Shown: positions 1-5,765 of the stretch, one piece after another
Layout of the letters: each line of letters begins with the position of its first letter
Position numbering within the stretch: the stretch's first letter is position 1
Assembly: GCA_001801485.1 (NCBI GenBank)
Contig: MGXV01000033.1
Location: 1-6,281, forward strand
Direction: 5' to 3'
Origin: Gammaproteobacteria bacterium RIFCSPHIGHO2_12_FULL_37_14
GTDB taxonomy: Bacteria; Pseudomonadota; Gammaproteobacteria; DSM-16500
DNA length: 6,281 bases
The notes under the pieces: model-generated
The model's database searches: none
What the model was told of the DNA's origin: nothing
The model's input: only the letters and a program-made list of their open reading frames with translations
Made by a program: the position numbers and the translations under genes

Positions 1-108
1 GTACCCATCGTTGAAAAAATAGACGAAAAATTTTTTGGCGTTGTTGGCAAAAAAGATCAGAAACAACTTATTAACTTATTAGACAATCTTATTTCTAAAA
101 ATGAATAG
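1..108 (+). CDS. C-terminal end of a probable MarR-family transcriptional regulator (5' truncated by window)
   Basis: Reading frame 1 is open from the first base to a TAG at 106-108 and encodes 35 residues beginning VPIVEKIDEKFFGVVGKKDQ and ending in a leucine-rich helix (LINLLDNLISKNE). An amphipathic segment of the type 'v..ie..ff.gl...d...l..lL..L' is how MarR-family proteins usually end, where the last helix helps form the dimer. The DNA-binding wing is outside the window, so the family call rests on this tail alone. The stop codon lies inside the start of the acetyltransferase gene (ATGAATAG, 8-bp overlap), so the two genes are probably co-transcribed and translationally coupled. MarR-GNAT pairs are common in bacteria. 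The tail could belong to another small helical protein. Confidence 0.55.
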   Translation, partial: VPIVEKIDEKFFGVVGKKDQKQLINLLDNLISKNE

Positions 109-625
109 TGCACTACTTTCCATTAATATACGTTTTGCCAACACATCGGATGCTTTAGCAATCGCAATGTGCCATGTAGCCTCATGGCAAAGAATTTATC
201 GCGGCCATATTCCTGCTGCAGTACTTGATAATCTGTCTGTAAAAGAACGAGAACAAAAATGGCATGATCTTCTAAATAGCAATGTAAAAATATTAATTCT
301 AGAGCACAATAATCATATGATTGGCTTTGCAAGCCTCTGTCCTGCTCGTGACAAAGATACTAACTCAAAACAATGTAGTGAAATCAGTGCTATTTACTTA
401 CACCCCGATGTTTGGCGCCAGGGGTTGGGCAAGAAATTATGTTTCGCCGCTCTGTCTGAATTAGAAAAAATGGGGTTTAGCGAAGTCATCGTTTGGGTTT
501 TAAAAGAGAATAAGCAAGCTAGAAAATTTTATGAATCAATGGAATTTAATGAAGATGGTCACTCGAAATTAGAATCGTATAACACTAACATTAGTTTAAA
601 TGAAGTGCGATATCGTAATATTTAA
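101..625 (+). CDS. GNAT-family N-acetyltransferase
   Basis: The 174-aa product has the length and layout of a single-domain GNAT enzyme, which transfers an acetyl group from acetyl-CoA to an amine. An N-terminal strand (INIRFANTSDALAIA, residues 8-22) leads into the substrate-side helix with the often-seen 'SWQRIYRGHIP' segment (29-38). The acetyl-CoA pyrophosphate-binding motif A follows strand ISAIYLHPDVW (95-105) as R106-Q107-G108-L109-G110-K111, matching Q/R-x-x-G-x-G/A. Motif B is VIVWVLKENKQARKFYESMEF (129-149), where N137, A140 and the F143-Y144 pair are typical. The substrate cannot be told from sequence; a small amine, an antibiotic or a protein terminus are all possible. The ATG overlaps the upstream stop and has no clear Shine-Dalgarno sequence, which suggests translation by coupling. 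The gene ends tail to tail with the hydrolase gene, the stop codons overlapping. Confidence 0.92.
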   Translation: MNSALLSINIRFANTSDALAIAMCHVASWQRIYRGHIPAAVLDNLSVKEREQKWHDLLNSNVKILILEHNNHMIGFASLCPARDKDTNSKQCSEISAIYLHPDVWRQGLGKKLCFAALSELEKMGFSEVIVWVLKENKQARKFYESMEFNEDGHSKLESYNTNISLNEVRYRNI

Positions 626-628
626 ACT
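593..628. terminator. possible bidirectional hairpin at the convergent gene ends
   Basis: AGTTTAAAT (593-601) is perfectly complementary to ATTTAAACT (620-628). The 18-base loop itself contains the palindrome CGATATCG (608-615). The structure covers both overlapping stop codons, where a shared terminator would be expected. The stem is almost entirely A/T and there is no long U tract on either strand (CTTTATTC follows on +), so it is a weak candidate only. Confidence 0.28.
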
Positions 629-1209
629 TTATTCTGTTCTATATTTAAATTAAACTCTGGTATTAATTTTATTAATCCAGGTGTATTTATTACAGTAGCA
701 AATTCATTATGCAAACTTGCAAGCGTAATAGTATGAACATCTTCCGCCCTATAGCGAGTTCCATCAAAGCCTATACGTTCAAAAGCAATTGTTGCATCCG
801 CAATGACATAAGCCTTAAAGCCTAAGTTACCTGCCATCCTCACAGTAGTAGAAACACAATGATCAGTAGATATTCCAACAAAAACTAAAGCTTTAACTTT
901 ATTTTTCCTCAGTACCTTTTCCAATTGCGTACCAATAAAAGCACTATTTACATTTTTTTGAAACACGTATTCACCATGAATAGGTTGTACAAAGTCCATG
1001 AATTCCACGCCAGATTGTCCAGGTCGTAATGGTGATTCAGTTGAAGTTGATAAATGTTGAATATGAAATATTGGCATACAAGCAGCACGAAACATAGTTA
1101 ACAAAGTATTAATATTTTTTTCTGCTTCAGGGTTATTTCTTTCTCCCCAAAATGGATTATTACAACCTTTTTGAATATCGATTAGTATTAATGCAGTTCT
1201 ATCTTTCAT
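622..1209 (-). CDS. isochorismatase-like cysteine hydrolase (nicotinamidase/YcaC-type superfamily)
   Basis: This 195-aa protein is a full-length member of the isochorismatase-like hydrolase superfamily, cytosolic alpha/beta enzymes that cleave amide or vinyl-ether bonds through a Cys-Asp-Lys triad. All three residues are visible: D11 in the first strand (ALILIDIQKG), K85 in VFQKNVNSAF, and the nucleophile C118 in GISTDHCVSTT. The conserved RPGQSGVEFMDF stretch (62-73) and the C-terminal pattern AEDVHTITLASLHNEFATV are typical of family members annotated simply as cysteine hydrolases. The substrate is not predictable; the nicotinamidase metal-binding D-x-H-x...H pattern is not evident, so I do not call it pncA. 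A strong GGAGA (1214-1218) sits four bases ahead of the ATG and supports this start. It lies 43 bp downstream of the amidotransferase gene on the same strand, probably in one transcript. Confidence 0.93.
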   Translation of the reverse strand: MKDRTALILIDIQKGCNNPFWGERNNPEAEKNINTLLTMFRAACMPIFHIQHLSTSTESPLRPGQSGVEFMDFVQPIHGEYVFQKNVNSAFIGTQLEKVLRKNKVKALVFVGISTDHCVSTTVRMAGNLGFKAYVIADATIAFERIGFDGTRYRAEDVHTITLASLHNEFATVINTPGLIKLIPEFNLNIEQNKV

Positions 1210-1252
1210 AAATTCTCCAGTTCTTATTGTACGTTATCAAAAGCAAACATAT

Positions 1253-1948
1253 TTATGATTTTAAGGATTTTTCAACGAAGGCTGTAATTAAAGGGTGCAG
1301 TTGCCCATTTAAAGCTGATCGTTCAGGCTGAAAAAGCGTCCCAATAAAAAATGGATGTGCAGGAAGTTCAAATGCGCGTACCTGACCCTCAGTATCAAAA
1401 CCTGTAAAATGTATGCCTGCCGCTTCAATGCGATTTTTCCATTCAGGATTTAAACCATAATTACAATGATAAGCCTCATTTGTTTCTTGGCCTTTAAAAA
1501 TACTATCTAACTGACTTCCTGCTGTAAAAGAAATACGGCCAGTTTTTTCAGCAAGTGAGCATAAAAGTGGTGTAACTATTAGTGTATTGCTCTCTGAGTT
1601 GGTCTCTGCATGGTTGGCATCAGATAATCCGCATACGTTACGGGCGTATTCAATGAGTGCGTGTTGAAAGCCCCCACAGGTGCCAAGAAAAGGACACTTT
1701 GATTTACGAGCAAACCGAATAGCAGCTAATACTCCATCCATATTTATGTAAGGACTACCTGGGACAGTCCAGATTGCGGTAAATTCGGTAAGATTCTTAG
1801 CGTCATTATCTATTGTTTTTGTTTCCACCCATGACCAGGTAATATTAATATTCAGGGCAGAGCTCGCATATTCAAGTGCTCGCGGTATAGCTGTGTGAGC
1901 GATAATATGCTCATTATAATCTCCTACTAACGCAATAGAAGCACTCAT
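1253..1948 (-). CDS. stand-alone CTP-synthase-like glutamine amidotransferase domain protein
   Basis: The 231-aa product matches only the C-terminal class I glutaminase half of CTP synthase. It starts with IALVGDYNEHIIAHTAIPRA (5-24), as in the stand-alone family usually annotated 'CTP synthase C-terminal region-related (seleno)protein'. The nucleophile elbow is FLGTCGGFQHALIEYARNV (87-105) with C91, encoded by an ordinary TGT rather than the TGA seen in selenocysteine members. The end motif is HPFFIGTLFQPERSALNGQLHPL (198-220). E209 is kept, but the place of the catalytic His of CTP synthase (FHPE) holds Q207. From memory this FQPE is common in the stand-alone family, so the protein may not be a conventional glutaminase. 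No CTP synthase ATP/UTP domain is present and the function is unknown. No Shine-Dalgarno is visible before the ATG, but the N-terminus aligns well with the family. The start overlaps the recombinase remnant by 35 bp. Confidence 0.92.
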   Translation of the reverse strand: MSASIALVGDYNEHIIAHTAIPRALEYASSALNINITWSWVETKTIDNDAKNLTEFTAIWTVPGSPYINMDGVLAAIRFARKSKCPFLGTCGGFQHALIEYARNVCGLSDANHAETNSESNTLIVTPLLCSLAEKTGRISFTAGSQLDSIFKGQETNEAYHCNYGLNPEWKNRIEAAGIHFTGFDTEGQVRAFELPAHPFFIGTLFQPERSALNGQLHPLITAFVEKSLKS

Positions 1949-2129
1949 AAATTTGACTTGCTAAGTTAAGTTGATTCTTCAGCAGTAGTTTTTCTTCTTT
2001 TTTAAGGTAGCTGTAAAAAGAAGGTCGGCTAATATCGTAAATTTTGCAAATTTCAGCTACGGTATTTTTTTGTTCATCATACATTTCAATCATCCGACTA
2101 ACAAGGGTACCAGGCAGAACGTTTACAAA
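1914..2129 (-). pseudogene. remnant of a serine recombinase/resolvase C-terminal helix-turn-helix
   Basis: On the minus strand a frame open from 2129 (just after an in-frame TGA at 2130-2132) to a TAA at 1914-1916 encodes about 71 residues. Its centre reads LVSRMIEMYDEQKNT followed by VAEICKIYDISRPSFYSYL and KKEEKLL. This is the pattern of the C-terminal HTH of Tn3-type resolvases and DNA invertases ('..l..ly.e...ti.eIc...gISrpTlYrYl'). No catalytic N-terminal domain is readable upstream, and the first ATG (2091-2093) falls inside the helix without a Shine-Dalgarno. A broken relic is therefore more likely than a 59-aa gene. It runs 35 bp into the amidotransferase gene in a different frame, so its last residues are probably junk. 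It could alternatively be the HTH of another transposase family. Confidence 0.5.
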
Positions 2130-2231
2130 TCAAAGTAAAAATAAGGCAGCCACAACAGCACCACTCTTGTGCGTGATTTCAATCCTATTAAATAAAATCA
2201 GCCTCTTAAGTGAACCTTAATTTGAGTGTGG

Positions 2232-2270
2232 AATGATACAAAAAGGGGACATTTTAACTTTGGTTTAACA
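2232..2270. mobile_element. insertion-sequence-end-like stretch (low confidence)
   Basis: The stretch running from GATACAAAAAGG through GGGGACATTTTAACTTTGG to TTTAACA, read on the minus strand, begins TGTTAAACC and contains AAAGTTAAAATGTCCCC. This resembles the TG-starting, internally repeated ends of IS21/IS481-type elements. No partner end, no target-site duplication and no intact transposase are visible. The call rests on general resemblance and on the recombinase relic about 100 bp away. Part of the same stretch also forms one of the TTAA direct repeats listed separately. Confidence 0.2.
2253..2269 (+). promoter_or_regulatory. upstream 11-bp-spaced direct repeat TTTAAC-N5-TTTAAC (possible second response-regulator site)
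   Basis: TTTAAC at 2253-2258 is repeated exactly at 2264-2269, with five bases (TTTGG) between. The 11-bp repeat period is that of OmpR-family response-regulator sites, and each half is YTTAA followed by C instead of the G/T of the PmrA consensus. Each half-site lies exactly 32 bp, about three helical turns, upstream of the corresponding half-site of the promoter-proximal pair. An overlapping -35-like TTAACA (2265-2270) is an alternative reading. Confidence 0.28.
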
Positions 2271-2284
2271 TAGCAAAAACCATC

Positions 2285-2317
2285 TTTAATCTATTTTTAA
2301 GATGCACATGTTAGAAT
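2285..2317 (+). promoter_or_regulatory. candidate PmrA-type box and -10 element of the ankyrin-protein gene
   Basis: TTTAAT (2285-2290), five bases, then TTTAAG (2296-2301) fits the YTTAAK-N5-YTTAAK direct repeat bound by PmrA response regulators, with the 11-bp period of OmpR-family tandem sites. A -10-like TAGAAT (2312-2317, one mismatch to TATAAT) begins 10 bases after the second half-site. In Pho-box-like activated promoters the box takes the place of a -35 element at about this distance; here no good -35 hexamer is visible. Transcription would start near 2324, giving a leader of about 22 bases. In Legionella and Coxiella, PmrA activates many Dot/Icm genes, so the site fits the putative effector it precedes. 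TAAGAT (2317-2322) is a weaker alternative -10. Confidence 0.45.
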
Positions 2318-2345
2318 AAGATTTTTACAAGTAGATAGCATTTTT

Positions 2346-5300
2346 ATGCCGATATTATCTCATCAAGAACAATCTAAATTTTTAGAAAAACTTACTTCTC
2401 TCATGCATTTAATAACACAACGAAGGCAAACAGAGGCAGAACATCCAGAACCCCCCTATAATGATCACCCAACGGATTATAATTTTCCTCATCCTGAAGG
2501 TTATCGATTGATTCATTTAGCGATAATGGCAGGTGTCCGTATCGAAGATATTATTGAGTTAATGGATAATGAAGCAGGTCCAAACTTATTGCTTACAAAA
2601 ACAGATGGAACTCAAACACCAGTAGAATGCGCTTTAATCTATGGAAGAGCAGATGTTTTTATTGAAATGGTAGAAAAAAGACTGCTGCCTTTAGACGCTA
2701 TTTTTAGCACTATCTTTAGAAAAAATATTGATATTGATTATGTTAAAAAACTTTACGATTTCAGTATCAAAACGTATATTCTTGCTCCTGTTTTAAATAA
2801 TTATAAAAATACGCCTTTTTTTGAAAGAAACACTATACTGGTACCAATTCCCATGGAATTTTCAGAAGATTTTTCAAATCGAATTTATTTAAATTATGCT
2901 GCTGAAATTGGTGACGTAGAATTTATTAATACCTTTTTTGATGCCAATCAATCCGTGTTACCTTTATTGTCTTTAGATGAATTTAAAGTAAATCCATTAT
3001 TATCTGCTATAGAAAACAAGCAATATAAAGCTTTAGAGGCGCTGTTAAGTTTTATAGAAGTTGATCCCAAAGATGAGTACGCATATTCTCCATTACATGT
3101 TGCCGCTGAGCGAGGGGATTGGGAAAGTGCAGAAATTTTATTTAATTTTAAAGTATCAGAAGAAAAGCAACATAGGCCCATAAATATCAATAGACAAGAT
3201 CGCTTGGGGCGAACGCCGTTGTTTCTAGCCCTAGAAAAAGGGCACGTTGATATGGCCCGTAAATTATTAAATCGGAATCCTGACGTCACGATCACTACTT
3301 TTACTGGAGAAACATTATTTCATGCAGCAATAAACTGTCCGCATGAATTTCAAAAAGAGTTAGCAAGCATCATTCATTCTTCAGAATTAGAGAGTAAACG
3401 TAATATCTATGGTCAAACGCCAGAAGAATATATAAAAAGATTCGATAGTATTTCGCAGGAAAAAATCATAGAAAAAATAGGATATTACTCGCTCCTTAAT
3501 TATCGAGATCAAAATTATTTTTCTTCTGATGGTTATTGTAATGCCCTTTCTTTTTTGTATCAGTATTTTCATTCAAAAAATATGCAAACATTTCGTTCAC
3601 TTTTAAACACGATCACCACTTGGGATCCTTTGAACGATGATCTAGAAAACATTCCCATCGCTCCGCTTGATAGATTATTTAAAACAAAGAGAGAAGTTTT
3701 TGAAACTTTCATTAACTGGCTCAATTGGTATCAACATATAAATGAGATTTCAAAATATAGTTTATTAGAACAAAGTGATAGAGAATTTCAATTTGAAGAT
3801 GATATTTGCTACGTCATAAAAAATCTTGAATATGATGAAATCTCAAAAGAGCAATTTAGAGAATTACAAGAAATTTTTATTAGTTTCCCAATTAACATGA
3901 GAATAGAAAGTGGTGGGGCGGGTCATATTGTTAGTTACAATATCATTGATGATTCCTCAACCTGTCAGAAAAAATTTAACTACTACGATTCAAATCTCGA
4001 TGTTGCTCTACCTATTCATATAGATAGTAAGGAGTTAACGGAAATTATTATTGATATTAAATATAAAATGATGCGCGGCATTTCAAAAATTACAAACAGT
4101 AGAATATCTATTTTTACTTTTCCTTGGGACAAGGTGGATTTAACAACTTTTCGTTATTTTGATGATTCTACATCAAGTCGAAAATTACCAACCTCAGAAA
4201 AAAATTATACTGATTTTATTAGTTCTTCTAGTAATGGCTTTACACCTCTACATATCGCAGCGCTTACTCATAGCATAGAAGATGTATTAAAACTGATTAA
4301 TATGACTTTTTGTCAGATTAATCGGAAAGACGTTCATGATATGACAGCTTTCGATATCGCGGTAAAAAGTGGGAATCCTGTTTTTTGTGAATTATTTTTG
4401 AAGTCACCCGAAATTGATTTAAAAAACACTGAAGCTGCTGTCATTGCTTACCGTCATCATTTTAATGAAGTAATGGATATCATTATCAATCATCCCAAGG
4501 CTTGCAATCTAAGTAAGTTGTTTCAAGCTGCTCTATTTAATAACGATTTTGAATTAGTTAAAAAATTAATCGAATTAAAAAAAGTTGATTCTGTGGATAT
4601 TGCATATGGACTATTAAAGCCGCAGCTTCATATTTTATTTCATACAAAAGGAATAAAAATAACTGAAGAAGATTTTCAAAAAACAATAAACAAGTGGAAG
4701 GAGAGGAATGAAGAAAAAAATTCTTATAATGACATTCTTATTCTTCAAGACACAGATATGGAATGGAAGCAATGCTTTTATAATTTTAAAGAAAAAGAAT
4801 ATGAACTAATAGATTCTTTTTCTCCATCTTCTTCTTATCTAGATACTCTTCAAAAAGCAAATATATCTTCTTCGCATAGATTATTTCAAGAAATAATGGA
4901 AAAGCTTGGCTACTTTCCCGAACACACTGTCTCCATTCAATATGATTCTTTAGAAATTAAAAACAATACCAAGAGTGAAATTATTGATTACCTTCGTGAG
5001 ATTTATGAAAAATTTGATATCAATGAAATTGCTCACGGCTTGGCGGAGTCTGGAAAACCAAGGACTTTATACGAACATTATCGAACATTAAATAATCATT
5101 TAAATATTGATTATTCTCGTTGGTTTGTTGATTTAGTCTCATTGTATTCTCATCATGAATATGATTCACGAAATATGCTTGAATATCTATTGAATAAATT
5201 TCTGCACCAGAAAAAAGACTTGCCTTTATTATCTTTGGAACAGGGTTTTTATTTGCTCAGATTTATTTTTTTTTATGATCGTCATCAATCTATTCTTTCT

Positions 5301-5696
5301 GATGAAAATTTGAATAAATTAATTAAATCTCTTCCACTACACGATTTAAAAAATAATTTTATATTTTTAGAGTCACTTCTTAGATGGTCTGTCTTGGAAA
5401 AAAATACGTTGGCTTTACAGAAATTATTACCTTACTTCGACTTTGACAATATTTTGAATGAAGAGAAAACAGTATTGCACACATTGGTTGACTTGTATGA
5501 TAGTCATGCGGAAGAGAATAAAATTTTCTTGTTGGGAATGATATCTATTTTTTGTGAACAAGGTGCTGATTTAACAAAAAAATACGACCATGGTGTATCG
5601 ATTATGGAATATGCCAAAAGCAAAAGTAATTGCCAACCGCTGACGGATTTATTTAATGAAGTAATATCTAAAAAAAATCCTGGCTATAAAATATAA
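2346..5696 (+). CDS. large ankyrin-repeat protein with an embedded papain/YopT-like cysteine protease-type domain; putative type IV effector
   Basis: The 1116-aa protein has no signal peptide or convincing membrane segment. The first ankyrin block covers about residues 50-365. Its clearest repeats are YSPLHVAAERGDWESAEILF (247-266), GRTPLFLALEKGHVDMARKLL (288-308) and GETLFHAAI (321-329); weaker ones lie near 52-75, 88-113, 179-200 and 214-237. A non-ankyrin domain (about 385-580) holds DGYCNALSFLYQYF with C398, GGAGHIVSYN with H527 and NYYDSNL with D548. This Cys-His-Asp order and spacing (129 and 21 residues) resembles C58/YopT-type proteases and the protease-like domain of Legionella AnkH. 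Ankyrin repeats resume at about 628-750 (GFTPLHIAA, MTAFDIAVKSGN, LFQAALFNNDFELVKKLI). A helical region follows, with an Ulp-like but probably inactive stretch near 795-870, then C-terminal ankyrin-like repeats (1038-1090). Ankyrins suggest binding to host proteins; cleavage of a host target is an inference. ATG 2346 is the first start after an in-frame TAA (2298-2300); the Shine-Dalgarno is weak. The gene has its own promoter-like region and terminator. Confidence 0.9.
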   Translation: MPILSHQEQSKFLEKLTSLMHLITQRRQTEAEHPEPPYNDHPTDYNFPHPEGYRLIHLAIMAGVRIEDIIELMDNEAGPNLLLTKTDGTQTPVECALIYGRADVFIEMVEKRLLPLDAIFSTIFRKNIDIDYVKKLYDFSIKTYILAPVLNNYKNTPFFERNTILVPIPMEFSEDFSNRIYLNYAAEIGDVEFINTFFDANQSVLPLLSLDEFKVNPLLSAIENKQYKALEALLSFIEVDPKDEYAYSPLHVAAERGDWESAEILFNFKVSEEKQHRPININRQDRLGRTPLFLALEKGHVDMARKLLNRNPDVTITTFTGETLFHAAINCPHEFQKELASIIHSSELESKRNIYGQTPEEYIKRFDSISQEKIIEKIGYYSLLNYRDQNYFSSDGYCNALSFLYQYFHSKNMQTFRSLLNTITTWDPLNDDLENIPIAPLDRLFKTKREVFETFINWLNWYQHINEISKYSLLEQSDREFQFEDDICYVIKNLEYDEISKEQFRELQEIFISFPINMRIESGGAGHIVSYNIIDDSSTCQKKFNYYDSNLDVALPIHIDSKELTEIIIDIKYKMMRGISKITNSRISIFTFPWDKVDLTTFRYFDDSTSSRKLPTSEKNYTDFISSSSNGFTPLHIAALTHSIEDVLKLINMTFCQINRKDVHDMTAFDIAVKSGNPVFCELFLKSPEIDLKNTEAAVIAYRHHFNEVMDIIINHPKACNLSKLFQAALFNNDFELVKKLIELKKVDSVDIAYGLLKPQLHILFHTKGIKITEEDFQKTINKWKERNEEKNSYNDILILQDTDMEWKQCFYNFKEKEYELIDSFSPSSSYLDTLQKANISSSHRLFQEIMEKLGYFPEHTVSIQYDSLEIKNNTKSEIIDYLREIYEKFDINEIAHGLAESGKPRTLYEHYRTLNNHLNIDYSRWFVDLVSLYSHHEYDSRNMLEYLLNKFLHQKKDLPLLSLEQGFYLLRFIFFYDRHQSILSDENLNKLIKSLPLHDLKNNFIFLESLLRWSVLEKNTLALQKLLPYFDFDNILNEEKTVLHTLVDLYDSHAEENKIFLLGMISIFCEQGADLTKKYDHGVSIMEYAKSKSNCQPLTDLFNEVISKKNPGYKI

Positions 5697-5701
5697 TGTC
5701 T

Positions 5702-5739
5702 AAATAGTCGAGTAATGCTGGCCTCTTATTCGACTATTT
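5702..5739 (+). terminator. 14-bp hairpin immediately after the ankyrin-protein gene
   Basis: AAATAGTCGAGTAA (5702-5715) pairs with TTATTCGACTATTT (5726-5739) over 14 bp with one G-U wobble, closing a 10-base loop (TGCTGGCCTC). It starts five bases after the stop codon. The run of U after the stem is poor (GCAG follows), so it may protect the mRNA 3' end or act together with the stronger terminator 25 bp downstream. A role as a relic of a mobile-element end cannot be excluded. Confidence 0.45.
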
Positions 5740-5765
5740 GCAGATTGGCCGTGCAGGTTATTTAG

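Noticed and set aside
123..332. Minus-strand open frame of 69 codons inside the acetyltransferase gene
   Set aside because: It lies wholly within a well-supported GNAT gene, matches no family and has unlikely composition; it is a shadow frame.
1674..1678. Possible selenocysteine at the nucleophile of the CTP-synthase-like protein
   Set aside because: The family includes selenoproteins, but here the codon is TGT (Cys), so no recoding is needed.
2158..2172. GCAC-N7-GTGC inverted repeat as an operator or terminator
   Set aside because: A 4-bp stem without a U tract or a second copy is within chance.
2133..2210. Minus-strand peptide (ends ITHKSGAVVAALFLL) as an upstream part of the recombinase
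   Set aside because: It is in the same frame but separated by a TGA, has no start codon after its own upstream TAA, and does not resemble a recombinase catalytic domain.
2265..2292. Conventional sigma70 promoter TTAACA-16 bp-TAATCT
   Set aside because: The -35 is good but the -10 is poor and would overlap the PmrA-like box; the box plus TAGAAT at 10 bp is a better-ordered promoter. Kept only as an alternative.
2948..3295. Minus-strand open frame of 115 codons inside the ankyrin gene
   Set aside because: The plus strand here encodes clear ankyrin repeats; the antisense product is serine- and asparagine-rich without a recognisable motif.
3387..3572. Minus-strand open frame of 61 codons inside the ankyrin gene
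   Set aside because: Shadow of the coding strand; its isoleucine/phenylalanine-rich product only mirrors AT-rich codons and is not a credible membrane protein.
5616..5696. Glutamate-rich E-block secretion signal at the ankyrin protein C-terminus
   Set aside because: The last 27 residues contain only one glutamate and several lysines; no EExxE-type cluster is present, so no signal is claimed.
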